Below are positions 43,521 to 52,612 of a stretch of 64,000 nucleotides of DNA, piece after piece. This stretch comes from Yinghuangia seranimata (GTDB lineage: Bacteria > Actinomycetota > Actinomycetes > Streptomycetales > Streptomycetaceae): contig NZ_JASAOI010000068.1 in the NCBI RefSeq assembly GCF_029953285.1, positions 1 through 64,000 on the forward strand. Reading direction: 5' to 3'. Below the pieces are notes generated by a model, which searched no databases, was not told the DNA's origin, and saw nothing but the letters and a program-made list of their open reading frames with translations. How positions within the stretch are numbered: position 1 is the first letter of the stretch; each line of letters opens with the position of its first letter. Position numbers and translations under genes: made by a program.

Positions 43521-45713
43521 CTATATGGAGTCCGCCGGAGTGGGGAGAAGGGACCGGCTGGCGGCCCACAGCCGCCCGATCTCCTCGTAGAACCGTGCGC
43601 CGAGGCCGTGTGCCACCACGGCGCGGATGAGTTCCTGCTGGTAGGGCCGGTAGGTGCCGGGCACCGTGTCGAGGTTGCGGACGACCAGCGCGAGCTGCTC
43701 GGCTGTGTTGCCAGTCTGGCACCCGTCGAGGACAAATGCGGCGAACTGTCCGATGATCGAGGCGATCTGATGGCGTGCCACACCGCTGCGGTCGAGCGTG
43801 CGCAGCGGTCCGTCGAGGGCCGCGAGCGCGCGTTCGAGGTACGCCTGGTCCCGCGGCGACGGCAGCGCGGACGCTCCGCCCACCGCGGCCACGACGAGTT
43901 CGCCGAGCCGCCCCAACAGCGCAGGCAGCAAGGGCTCTTCGGCCCGTTCCAAGGCGACCGCGACCGCGACGAGCGAGGCCTGCGACACCAGCCGCCGCAC
44001 CTCGTCGTCGGCGCCCGCAGCTCCGCCGGACAGCACGCGCGCGGCGTCCGCGAGCGAACGGAACGAGTGTTCGTCGACTCCGTCCGCGGCCCACGCGGCG
44101 TGGTTCCAGTCCCGCGGCGCGGGTTCGGCGACCGCCGGGGGCGGCGCGGCCCCGAACTGGACGGGAGGAGCGGGCGGAGCGGAAGGCGGCGGTACGGGCG
44201 GCGCCGGCGGTGCGGCCCCGAACGCGCCCGGCGCGGCGGGCGGCGCCGCGGGCCGCGCGGCCATCGGCGGCACGGACTCGCCTCCGCCCCGGGCCCGTTC
44301 GGGCACGGGCAGCGCGACGGGCAGGTACCGCGTTTCGGGCTGGACGGGCGCGGGCCCGCGCGGCCGCTCGACCCGGGGCGGAGCAACGGCCGCGCCTGCG
44401 GCGACGGGTCGCCCGGATTCGGCCGCCACACCGGCACGCCGTCCGACGCCGTCGTTCTCGCCCGCGGCCCCGCCGCCCTGCGCTGCAGGCGCGTTCGCGA
44501 CCCCCTCCGCGTCGAGGAACCGTTGGTCCGGCTGCCCGGCGCCGCGGCCTTGAGGCCGCTCCACCCGAGGCGGAGCGACGGCCGCGACGGGCGCGACGGA
44601 CGCCGCCGGGCGGGCGCCCCCGTCGGCGAACTGCTCTGTCCCTGCGGCCGGCTGCCCGTCGCCGCGCACCAACTCGTCCCAGTCGGACGGAGTCTCGCCG
44701 CCCAGTCGGCCCGCCGCCGCGCGGACCGCCGCCTGGGCCGCGTGGGCCTCGTGCGTCCTGCGCGGGTCCTTCCGCAGGTTCACCGGAACGCCCGCGCCTG
44801 CCGGGGCCGGTGGCGCGCCGGCGATGGCGTCCTTGATGGCGTCGGCCTTGGCGTCCGGTCCGAGTTCGGCGATCGTGCGCAGGCCGCGCAGGAGTTGGCG
44901 GGTCTGGTCCCACGGCCGTTCGACGTAGAAGTCCACGAGCAGCCGGGCCGCCTCCGCGCACGCGCCGGTGTCGAGTTCGGCCGCGCCGAGCCGCACCCGC
45001 CCTCGGGTCGCCCGCCCGTCGGGCCAGCGCGGGACGACCACGAAGCGGGGCCGGTTCGCGTCGTCGGCGGTCTCGTACGTCGAGAAGCTCCAACTGCCGC
45101 GCACCAGATGGCTCACCAGGTCGAAGACGCCCCACAGCAGCGGCGCCGGGTCGGGCCCGGCGTCGGCGCGGAGCAGCGACAGGCCGGCGCGCGGTCGGGC
45201 GAGGAGCGCGGCGGTGACCTGTTCGAGGACGGCGCGCCGGTCGCGGGCGGCGGCCCGCATCGCGTCGGCCCGTTCGTGGGCGACGGCGACGAGGCGGCCC
45301 GCGGCGATGCGTTCGAGACCGGGCCCGGATTCGGGGTCGGCGAGGGCCGGCCCGTCGGTCGCCCAGTCGAACATGCCGAGCGCGAGCACCACATGCGGCC
45401 CGAGCGCGCGCCCGGGGTCGAGCAGGGCGTGGGCGACGTTGCCCGGCGTGTTGTCGCGCCCGTGCAGCGCGAACTCGCGGTGTATCAGGGCCGGTCCGGC
45501 CGCGGTGCGGGCCCAGCACACGCTCGTGTACGGGCCGGTCTCGACGTCGACGTCCATGCCGACGTACTCGGCCAGCCCGTCGGCCCACTGCGGCAGCCGG
45601 TCCGCGGGCAGCGTGGTCGCCGCGGGCCCGAGCCCGCGCCGTCCCAGCAAGTCGCGTTCCTGCCACCGGTAGACGATCCGGTCGAGCAGTGCACCACCCG
45701 CGTCCGCCGCCAC
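43521..45713 (-). CDS. Large protein of unknown role, paralogue B
   Basis: The protein has 730 residues; the GTG at 45713 has GGGGGGT just upstream, while a TTG at 45725 is less likely. The N-terminal domain has LDRIVYRWQERDLLGRRGLGPAATTL, GVFDLVSHLVRGSWSFSTYETADD and NRPRFVVVPRWP. The C-terminal domain ends FYEEIGRLWAASRSLL. The linker (~330-560) contains the 12-residue repeat VAPPRVERPxG twice and a Pro/Ala run. The pair with A is an ancient duplication, the ends conserved and the linkers different. A two-component complex of unknown purpose is a reasonable guess. Confidence 0.7.
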   Translation of the reverse strand: MAADAGGALLDRIVYRWQERDLLGRRGLGPAATTLPADRLPQWADGLAEYVGMDVDVETGPYTSVCWARTAAGPALIHREFALHGRDNTPGNVAHALLDPGRALGPHVVLALGMFDWATDGPALADPESGPGLERIAAGRLVAVAHERADAMRAAARDRRAVLEQVTAALLARPRAGLSLLRADAGPDPAPLLWGVFDLVSHLVRGSWSFSTYETADDANRPRFVVVPRWPDGRATRGRVRLGAAELDTGACAEAARLLVDFYVERPWDQTRQLLRGLRTIAELGPDAKADAIKDAIAGAPPAPAGAGVPVNLRKDPRRTHEAHAAQAAVRAAAGRLGGETPSDWDELVRGDGQPAAGTEQFADGGARPAASVAPVAAVAPPRVERPQGRGAGQPDQRFLDAEGVANAPAAQGGGAAGENDGVGRRAGVAAESGRPVAAGAAVAPPRVERPRGPAPVQPETRYLPVALPVPERARGGGESVPPMAARPAAPPAAPGAFGAAPPAPPVPPPSAPPAPPVQFGAAPPPAVAEPAPRDWNHAAWAADGVDEHSFRSLADAARVLSGGAAGADDEVRRLVSQASLVAVAVALERAEEPLLPALLGRLGELVVAAVGGASALPSPRDQAYLERALAALDGPLRTLDRSGVARHQIASIIGQFAAFVLDGCQTGNTAEQLALVVRNLDTVPGTYRPYQQELIRAVVAHGLGARFYEEIGRLWAASRSLLPTPADSI

Positions 45714-45836
45714 GCCACCCCCCAAGCATCCCCGAACGGCCCGCCCCGTCCGCTCCCGCGGCGGCGGGCCCGTGCCGTGTCCTGGCTACGTTCTAGCAGC
45801 CTGCGGGCGGTGCCGCAGCAGGCTCGCCGAGTGTGT

Positions 45837-46676
45837 TCACCGCGGGCGTCGCCGCCGGTCGGGCACGACGGGCAGTGCGCGGTCGCCGAACCGGAACGCC
45901 GTGCCCAGCAGCACGATGAGCACGCCCACGAGGACGATGTTCCGTACGACGGTGACGTATCCGTGCTCGCCGACGTCGGTGAACGGGTACGGGTACCAGT
46001 CGGTGACCGCGCCGTGGACCAGCGTGTACGCCGCCCACAGCACGGGAAAGGCCAGGATCTTGACGGGAGTCGCCCGCTCGACGCGCGGCCGCGGCCCGAA
46101 CAGCACCCAGCCGAGCACCGCGAGGAACGGCACCGCGTAGTGCAGCAGCCGGTCGGCGAGCAGGCCTGCACCATGGAGTTCGACGATGCCGGCGAGGACG
46201 GTCGTGTACACGATGCCGGTGGTGGTGATGCAGACCAACGCGGTGAGCCGCAGGACGCGCCACAGCGGTCCGTCGCGGTCGGGCCGCAGCGTGAGCTGCA
46301 CTGCGGTGACGGCGACCAGGATGTTGCTCTGGATCGTGAAGTAGCTGAAGTAGCGCAGGACGCGCACGGCGGCGTTGTCGGAGGCGAAGGCCGACCCGCC
46401 GCGTGCGCTGAGCACGAGCTGGACGACCAGGCCGGTGATGCCGACGAGCGCGGTGAGTCCGTGCCAGAGGCGGGCCGAGGTGCGGACGTCCTGGCGGCCG
46501 GGGCCGGGGCGTTCGGCGATGTGCCCGGTGCCGTCGGCGTGCCCGCCGGGTGCGGTCGGGGCGACGGGGGCGGCGGTCGGGCCCGGTGCGTCGGTCCGGC
46601 CTACCGGACCGCCGCCGCCCGACGAGTCCGACATATCCGACGCATCCGATGACTCTCGGGCATTCTTCGCAGACAT
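45837..46676 (-). CDS. Pr6Pr-family integral membrane protein
   Basis: The protein has 279 residues. The first 65 are Ser/Gly/Pro-rich. The rest has six TM segments with the family patterns LRYFSYFTIQSNILVAVTAVQL, HYAVPFLAVLGWVLF and DWYPYPF. This is the Pr6Pr (FAR-17a/AIG1-like) group, members of which are predicted membrane hydrolases or esterases; activity in bacteria is not known to me. It begins only 4 bases after the stop of the SARP regulator, so it is probably co-transcribed with it. Confidence 0.8.
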   Translation of the reverse strand: MSAKNARESSDASDMSDSSGGGGPVGRTDAPGPTAAPVAPTAPGGHADGTGHIAERPGPGRQDVRTSARLWHGLTALVGITGLVVQLVLSARGGSAFASDNAAVRVLRYFSYFTIQSNILVAVTAVQLTLRPDRDGPLWRVLRLTALVCITTTGIVYTTVLAGIVELHGAGLLADRLLHYAVPFLAVLGWVLFGPRPRVERATPVKILAFPVLWAAYTLVHGAVTDWYPYPFTDVGEHGYVTVVRNIVLVGVLIVLLGTAFRFGDRALPVVPDRRRRPR

Positions 46677-46680
46677 CCGA

Positions 46681-49600
46681 TCATGATAGGAAAACGTCGA
46701 TCACGGACAGGGGACCGGCCTCCGCGCCGCGCCGACCTTTCGCCTCGTACGCCGCGAACCCGTCCGCGCCCAGCACGGCCCGCGCCGCTGCCGTCGCACG
46801 GTCGACGTCGACGCGCTCGGCGGGCGGCAGCGGCGTCCCGGCCGACTCTCGCAAGGCGGCCGCCGCACCCAGGAGCGGCGCCGCGCGGACGCCGTCCCCC
46901 GCTGCGGCCGCGGCGCCCGCGAGGCCCTCGAGCGCCAACGCGAGCGCACGCGGATCGCCGGTACGCCGCGCCGCCGCGAGCCCCTCGCGGTGCCGGGCCT
47001 CGGCGGCGGCCAGGTCGCGGCGCTGCTCGGCGACGAACCCCAGCTCGGCCAGCACCAGCGCCTCCCCCGCGGCGACCTCCAGGCGGCGGTTCCAGGCCAG
47101 CCACGGCAGCAGCCACCGCTCGGCCGCCTCCAGGTCGCCCCGGCGCCGCGCCGCGAGCGCGAGGCCGAGCTCGGCGAACTGCCGCGCCGTCTCGTGCGAC
47201 TGCTCGACGGCCATCGCGCGGGCCCGCTCGTGGAACACGTCGGCGCCCGCGAGGTCCCCGGTCAACAACGCGATCCGGCCGAGCCGTCCGAGATGGAACG
47301 CCGCGTCCGTGGGCAGGTCCAACTCCTCGGCCCCGCGCAGCCCGGCCCGCAGCAGCCGCGCCGCCTCGGCGTAGTCCCCGCCGATCTCGGCCAGCACGCC
47401 GAGGAGTTCACCGGCCCGCACGCGGCCCCAACGGTCGCCGAGCGCGTCGAACAGCGCGGCACTGTCCGCGGCGTCCCGGCGCAACCCGACCAGGTCCCCC
47501 CGGTACATCGCCTGCGTGGCCCGCGTCACGAGCGCAGCCGCACGCCCCCACCGATCCCCCGACGCCTCGAACGCCGCGATGAGCCGGGCCAGTTCGCCGC
47601 CGACCTCAGCGGCACTCCCGAACCCCGACCGTGCGAACGCAAGCAGCCATGCGGCCCGGTCGCCGGGCGTCGTGGCGGCGTCCCCCACCTCCGACGCGAA
47701 GGCCGGTTCGACCACATCGGCACCGCCGGCGGGCCCGGCCGTCCCGCGAGCAGTCGCGCCCGCGCCGAGTGCGGGCAGAGCCCCGGAGCCGTCTCTGCTC
47801 GCGGGTACCACCGGCCCACCTGTGGCACCGCCCCCGTGCGCGAGGCCGCCTCGGTCGGTCGGCGACCACGTGGTTTCGGCCCTGTCCTCCGACGGCACAC
47901 CAGGACCGCCCTCAGCGCCCGCGCGGCTCGCCGCCGACAGGTGCTCCGGTCCGCGGCCCCCCGCGGTCGTTCCATCGCGCCACCCATCGCCGCTGACCGT
48001 CACCGCGTCGTCCTCAGGCCGTCTTTCGCCGGCGACGCGCACGTCGGCTACTGCCGAACGGCTTCCCGCCTCACCCTGCGCGGGCATCACCGGACCACCT
48101 GCGGCCCGGTCCGCGTGCGCAAGGCCACTGGCAGCGGTCGAACCGGCCCACCGACCGCCGCCGTCATCCACCACCGCCTCGTCGGCAAGCTCCCGCTCCC
48201 CCGCGAACAGCGCGAACGCCGCCAAGCGCGCGCGGGCGTCCGCGTAGGCCTGCGTCGGGCCGCCCGGCACCGCCAGTGCCAGGCGCAGTGCCCGCCGTGC
48301 CTCGGTCAGGCGGCCGCGCAGCAGCCAGTACCAGGACTGGGCCGCGACCAGCCTGAGCGCCTCGTCGGCGGCGCCTCGGGTGACGGCCCGGTCGAGTGCG
48401 GCGCGTAGGTCGGCGGCCTCGGCGTCGAGGGTGCGCAGCCAGGTGCGCTGGTCGTGGCCGTACAGGTGTGCGTCAGCGCGTTCCGCGAGGGTGACGGCGT
48501 ACGCCATGTGCCGGTCCCGGACCTCGTCGGACTCCCCCGCCTCGGCCAGCCGTTCGAGCCCGTACGCGGCGACGGACTCGAGCAGCCGGTAACGCACGCC
48601 CGCGTCGCCCTCCACGACCGTGACCAGCGAACGGTCGACGAGCCGCGCGACCACGTCGAGCACGTCCACCGCGGGCTCGTCGGACGCCCGGCACACGGCC
48701 TCGACGGCCTCCAGCGTCGCCCCGTTCGCGAACACCGCGAGCCGCCGGAGCACAGCGCGTTCGGGCCCGTTCAGCGGCTCCCAGCTCCAGTCGATGACGG
48801 CCCGCAGGGTGCGTTGCCGCGCCGGGGCGTCCCGCCGTCCCGCCGCGAGCAGCCGGAAACGGTCGTCGAGCCGGTCGGCGAGCCCGCGCACGCCGAGCAC
48901 CCGTACGCGCGCGGCGGCGAGTTCGAGTGCGAGCGGCAGGTGGTCGAGACGCCGGCACAGCCCCGCGACCAGCTCCCGCTCGCCCGCGTCGGGCGCGAAC
49001 CCGGGCGCGGCGGCCTCGGCCCGTGCGACGAACAGGCGTACGGCCTCCGCCTCCGCCAGCGGCGCCACCGGCGACACCGCCTCGCCGTCGAGCGCGAGCG
49101 GCTCCCGGCTGGTCGCCAGGACGCGCAGGTCGGCCCCGTGCCGCAGCAGCCGGTCGGCGAGCGCGGCGGCCTCGTCGACGACGTGCTCGCAGTTGTCGAG
49201 GACGAGCAACAGCCGCCGGGACCGCAGTACGGCCGCGAGCCGCACCGCGACGGGATCGACCGGCACCCGCTCTCCGACGAACCCGGTACCGCGTGAACCG
49301 TTCACGTCGGAACGGGCGGACGCCCCCTGCCCGTGGCCCTCCACAGTCCCGATGGCAGCCCCCGCAACGCCGCCGTCCACATCAGCCGCGCCGGCAACGT
49401 CCAAGCGCGCCTCGGACCCGGTGGAGCCCCCGGCAGCCTCTTCGTTCACCGCCCCGGGACCAGCCCCTACAACGCCGCCGCCCGCACGTGCCGTGACCGC
49501 TACGTCCAGGCGTTCCCCAGGCCCGGTGAAGCCCCCGGCAGCCCCTTCGCCCGTCGCCCCCTCGTCCACCGCCGCCGCCGCGACCGCCCCGCCCTCCTCC

Positions 49601-50649
49601 CGCACCCCGAGTGCCGCCGCGACCGCCTCCGCGACCCCGCCCCGCACGGCCGCGAGTTCGACGAGCCACGTGCCGTCGGGGAACCGGTCCGCGACACGCA
49701 CCGCAGTCGCCAGCGCCAGGCGGGTCTTGCCTACGCCTCCGGGCCCGGTCAGCGTCACCAGGCGGTGCTCGGCCAGCAACGCGGCCGCGCGTTCGACGTC
49801 GGCCTCGCGTCCGATCAGCGGGCCGCGCGCGGCGGGCAAGTTGCCCACTGTCGGCGACGGCTCGGCGGTGGAGGGGGCCGCCACCGGGGCCAGAGAGACG
49901 TCCTGTTGGAGGATCGCCTGCCGCAGGGCGGCGAGTTCCGCCCCCGGGTCGAGACCGAGCTCGTCGGCGAGCCGTTCGCGGAGGTCCTCGTACGAGGCGA
50001 GCGCGTCAGCCTGCCGCCCCGCCCGATAGAGCGCGGTGACGTGTGCGGCCCGCAGGCGTTCGCGCAGCGGGTGCGCAGCTACGACGTCGGCGAGTTCGTC
50101 GGCGACGAGGTGGTGTTCGCCGAGCCCGAGCCGCAGTTCGGCGCGTTCCTCGACGGCGGACAACCGCTGCTCCTCCAGCCGCGCGGCCGCGGCACGCGCG
50201 AACCCCGGGTCCTGGAACTCGGCGAACGCCGGGCCGCGCCACAGCGCCAGAGCGTCCGTCAGCAACGCGACGCGCGCCCGCGCGTCACCGGTCCCCCGCG
50301 CGCGTCCCAGCAGGGCCGCGAACCGCCCGGCGTCGACGGCCTCGTCGGCGACGCGCAGCTGGTAGCCGGCCGGCAGGTAGGCCACCAGGCCGCGCCCGAC
50401 GCCCGGTTCGGCCTGTTCGAAGACCCGGCGCAGCTGCGACACCTTGGTCTGCAGCGTGTTGCCGGGGTTGCCGGGCACGGCCTCGCCGGGGCCGCCCCAC
50501 AGGTCGTCGGCGAGCCGGTCGACGGACACCGGCGTTCCGGCGTGCACCAGCAGGTCGGCGAGCAGCAGCCGCACCTTGGCCTCGGGGACGTTGACGGGAC
50601 GCCCGTCGTCCGTCCACACCCGCAGCGGGCCCAGCACCTCGAAACGCAT
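46681..50649 (-). CDS. AfsR/SARP-family regulator: DNA-binding + BTAD + NB-ARC + TPR
   Basis: This 1322-residue activator has the following order. Residues 1-95 are an OmpR-type DNA-binding winged helix (MRFEVLGPLRVWTDDG, VSQLRRVF). Residues 96-245 are a BTAD domain. An NB-ARC ATPase follows, with Walker A GPGGVGKT at 302-309 and Walker B LLLVLDN at 480-486. Then comes a long helical repeat (TPR) C-terminus. Two inserts are unusual: ~355-462, Gly/Ala/Val-rich and directly between Walker A and B, and ~820-990, Gly/Ala/Asp-rich. Normal AfsR-like proteins are about 1000-1100. It probably activates the divergent reductase gene and its own operon through heptads at 50703-50731. Confidence 0.88.
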   Translation of the reverse strand: MRFEVLGPLRVWTDDGRPVNVPEAKVRLLLADLLVHAGTPVSVDRLADDLWGGPGEAVPGNPGNTLQTKVSQLRRVFEQAEPGVGRGLVAYLPAGYQLRVADEAVDAGRFAALLGRARGTGDARARVALLTDALALWRGPAFAEFQDPGFARAAAARLEEQRLSAVEERAELRLGLGEHHLVADELADVVAAHPLRERLRAAHVTALYRAGRQADALASYEDLRERLADELGLDPGAELAALRQAILQQDVSLAPVAAPSTAEPSPTVGNLPAARGPLIGREADVERAAALLAEHRLVTLTGPGGVGKTRLALATAVRVADRFPDGTWLVELAAVRGGVAEAVAAALGVREEGGAVAAAAVDEGATGEGAAGGFTGPGERLDVAVTARAGGGVVGAGPGAVNEEAAGGSTGSEARLDVAGAADVDGGVAGAAIGTVEGHGQGASARSDVNGSRGTGFVGERVPVDPVAVRLAAVLRSRRLLLVLDNCEHVVDEAAALADRLLRHGADLRVLATSREPLALDGEAVSPVAPLAEAEAVRLFVARAEAAAPGFAPDAGERELVAGLCRRLDHLPLALELAAARVRVLGVRGLADRLDDRFRLLAAGRRDAPARQRTLRAVIDWSWEPLNGPERAVLRRLAVFANGATLEAVEAVCRASDEPAVDVLDVVARLVDRSLVTVVEGDAGVRYRLLESVAAYGLERLAEAGESDEVRDRHMAYAVTLAERADAHLYGHDQRTWLRTLDAEAADLRAALDRAVTRGAADEALRLVAAQSWYWLLRGRLTEARRALRLALAVPGGPTQAYADARARLAAFALFAGERELADEAVVDDGGGRWAGSTAASGLAHADRAAGGPVMPAQGEAGSRSAVADVRVAGERRPEDDAVTVSGDGWRDGTTAGGRGPEHLSAASRAGAEGGPGVPSEDRAETTWSPTDRGGLAHGGGATGGPVVPASRDGSGALPALGAGATARGTAGPAGGADVVEPAFASEVGDAATTPGDRAAWLLAFARSGFGSAAEVGGELARLIAAFEASGDRWGRAAALVTRATQAMYRGDLVGLRRDAADSAALFDALGDRWGRVRAGELLGVLAEIGGDYAEAARLLRAGLRGAEELDLPTDAAFHLGRLGRIALLTGDLAGADVFHERARAMAVEQSHETARQFAELGLALAARRRGDLEAAERWLLPWLAWNRRLEVAAGEALVLAELGFVAEQRRDLAAAEARHREGLAAARRTGDPRALALALEGLAGAAAAAGDGVRAAPLLGAAAALRESAGTPLPPAERVDVDRATAAARAVLGADGFAAYEAKGRRGAEAGPLSVIDVFLS

Positions 50650-50702
50650 CCGCCCACGCTAACCCGGCCGTGACCAGCGCCGACGCGGAGCCGCCCGCCC
50701 GG

Positions 50703-50731
50703 TCGTGCGCGAACCGTGAGCCGACCGTGCG
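50703..50731. promoter_or_regulatory. SARP-type operator of three heptads every 11 bp
   Basis: TCGTGCG (50703), CCGTGAG (50714) and CCGTGCG (50725) are direct repeats spaced exactly 11 bp, one helical turn. This is the classic form of a SARP binding site. They lie in the divergent promoter region between the SARP gene and the medium-chain reductase. Confidence 0.6.
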
Positions 50732-50830
50732 CGGCCCCGTCCACCGTGGTCCTCGTCGCGCCGACCACCGCCCGAACAGGCGGACCGGCGACCGGAATCA
50801 ACCCGCCATGCGCACCACCGAGGAGCCCCC

Positions 50831-51880
50831 GTGACCAGCACCGCCCCGGCCCCCGCCGACAAGAGCGTCCTCCCCACCCACACCCGCGAGATCCACCTCG
50901 CCGCCCGCCCCACGGGTGAGCCCACCGCCGACGCGTTCGCGCTCGCCACCGCTCCGCTGCCCGAACTCGCCGACGGCCAGGTGCTGGTGCGCAACCGGTG
51001 GATGTCGGTCGACCCGTACATGCGCGGCCGCATGAACGACGTCCCGTCCTACATGCCGCCGTTCGCCCTGGACGCCCCGCTCGACGGCAGCGCCCTCGGT
51101 GAGGTCGTCGCCTCCCGCGCCGCGGACATCCCGGTCGGGGCGACGGTCGTGCACTTCCTCGGCTGGCGCGAACACGCCGTCGTGGACGGCGCCACCGCGA
51201 CCGTCGTCGACACGACCCTCGTCCCCGAGCAGGCGTACCTCGGCGTGCTCGGCGCCACGGGGCTCACCGCCTACGTCGCGCTCACCGACACCGCGCCGGT
51301 CCGCGAGGGCGACGTCGTGTTCGTCTCCGCTGCCGCGGGCGCCGTCGGCAGCGTCGCCGGACAGATCGCCCGCAAGCTGGGCGCCCGCACCGTCATCGGC
51401 TCGGCCGGCGGCCCCGCCAAGGCCGCCGCGCTCACCGCCGACTTCGGCTACGACGCGGCCCTGGACCACCGCGCGGGCGACCTCGCCGCCCAACTCGCCG
51501 ACGCCGCCCCCGACGGCATCGACGTCTACCTCGACAACGTCGGCGGCGGCCACCTCCAGGCCGCGATCGGCGCGATGCGGCACGGCGGCCGGATCGCCCT
51601 GGTCGGCGCGATCAGCCAGTACAACGCGACCGAGCCCGCCACGGGCCCGAACAACCTGTACTACGCGGCCGGCCAGGAGATCACCCTCCGTGGCATGCTC
51701 ATCACCAACCACCTCGCCCGGTTCCCCGAGTGGATCGGCAAGGCCGCCGAATGGCTGGCCGACGGCTCCCTGCGCACGAAGGAGACCGTCGTCGAAGGCC
51801 TCGAGAACGCCCCGACCGCGTTCCGCGACATGATGCGCGGCGCCAACACCGGCAAGATGCTGGTTCGCCTCAGCGCCTGA
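50831..51880 (+). CDS. NADP-dependent medium-chain reductase (CurA/PTGR-like)
   Basis: This 349-residue MDR-superfamily enzyme starts at a GTG with GAGGAG upstream. N-terminal catalytic domain: WMSVDPYMRGRMND. Rossmann part: GATGLTAYVAL, FVSAAAGAVGSVAGQIARKLG and GIDVYLDNVGG. There are no zinc-binding Cys, as expected of the leukotriene B4 dehydrogenase/curcumin reductase group, which reduces alpha,beta-unsaturated ketones or aldehydes. The divergent SARP regulator and the heptad repeats suggest SARP control. Confidence 0.9.
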   Translation: MTSTAPAPADKSVLPTHTREIHLAARPTGEPTADAFALATAPLPELADGQVLVRNRWMSVDPYMRGRMNDVPSYMPPFALDAPLDGSALGEVVASRAADIPVGATVVHFLGWREHAVVDGATATVVDTTLVPEQAYLGVLGATGLTAYVALTDTAPVREGDVVFVSAAAGAVGSVAGQIARKLGARTVIGSAGGPAKAAALTADFGYDAALDHRAGDLAAQLADAAPDGIDVYLDNVGGGHLQAAIGAMRHGGRIALVGAISQYNATEPATGPNNLYYAAGQEITLRGMLITNHLARFPEWIGKAAEWLADGSLRTKETVVEGLENAPTAFRDMMRGANTGKMLVRLSA

Positions 51881-51895
51881 CGACCCCGACCACGA

Positions 51896-51930
51896 CCGAG
51901 CCCCTTCGCCGACCAGGCGAGGGGGCTCGG
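51896..51930. terminator. Hairpin between the reductase and Uma2 genes
   Basis: 15-bp arms (ccgagccccttcgcc against ggcgagggggctcgg, with one G-U pair in RNA) flank a 5-base loop. It starts 16 bases past the reductase stop and can also end the converging Uma2 transcript. Confidence 0.75.
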
Positions 51931-51936
51931 CGCCGG

Positions 51937-52518
51937 TCAGCTACGAGCACGCACCAGATCGGCGGGGTCGATCTTGACCGGAAACGGGTGCTCGGCCCGA
52001 GCCACGTCACCGGCGTCCACGACACACCGGGTCTCGTAGTGCCCACGGTCCAGTTCGGTCATGGTGAGGCGAGGCGTCGGCTCCAGCTCGACCCGCCAGT
52101 ACCACCGCACGCCCGCGTCGGCGTAGAGCTTGGGCTTGAGCACCGTGTCCGTGCTGCGGTTCGTCGACGCGATCTCCACAACCATGACCACATGTTCCGC
52201 CGCAAGGGACACGCCGGCTTCGGCGGCCGCGGCTTCGTCCGCGACCACGATGTCCGGGATCAGCAACCCGCACGGCGCGATCACGTTGATCGCTTCCAGA
52301 ACCTCGAACGGCGCCCCGGCGTCGGCTTGGGCCGCCTCGAGCCGACTGGCGAGTCGCCGCGAGGCGCGCTGATGCGGCAGCGCCGGATTCGGCGACATCA
52401 GCAGCATCCCGTCGACGAGTTCGACGCGGTGACTCGTCCGTGCCGGCAATGCGAGCGCCTGCTCCAACGTCCATTCCGGCGCGCGCAGTTCATCCAATGG
52501 GCTGTACGCAACGCTCAT
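51937..52518 (-). CDS. Uma2-family restriction-endonuclease-like protein
   Basis: The protein has 193 residues; the ATG at 52518 has GGAGGGGGT upstream, so the longer frame to 52575 is not used. The PD-(D/E)XK core is visible: VELVDGMLLMSPNP, LIPDIVVADEAA, VVMVVEIASTN, and the lysine in DTVLKPKLYADAGVRWYWRVE. Uma2 proteins are abundant in actinobacteria and cyanobacteria. They resemble nuclease folds, but their biological target is unknown. Monocistronic. Confidence 0.88.
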   Translation of the reverse strand: MSVAYSPLDELRAPEWTLEQALALPARTSHRVELVDGMLLMSPNPALPHQRASRRLASRLEAAQADAGAPFEVLEAINVIAPCGLLIPDIVVADEAAAAEAGVSLAAEHVVMVVEIASTNRSTDTVLKPKLYADAGVRWYWRVELEPTPRLTMTELDRGHYETRCVVDAGDVARAEHPFPVKIDPADLVRARS

Positions 52519-52612
52519 GACCCCCTCCATCCGGTTGTCCTGATCGCCGTTACTCTCGCCGTTCGGAACATGCATGTCAGGCAGTCACCGCGCAATCACC
52601 CTTGCGGGTTAA

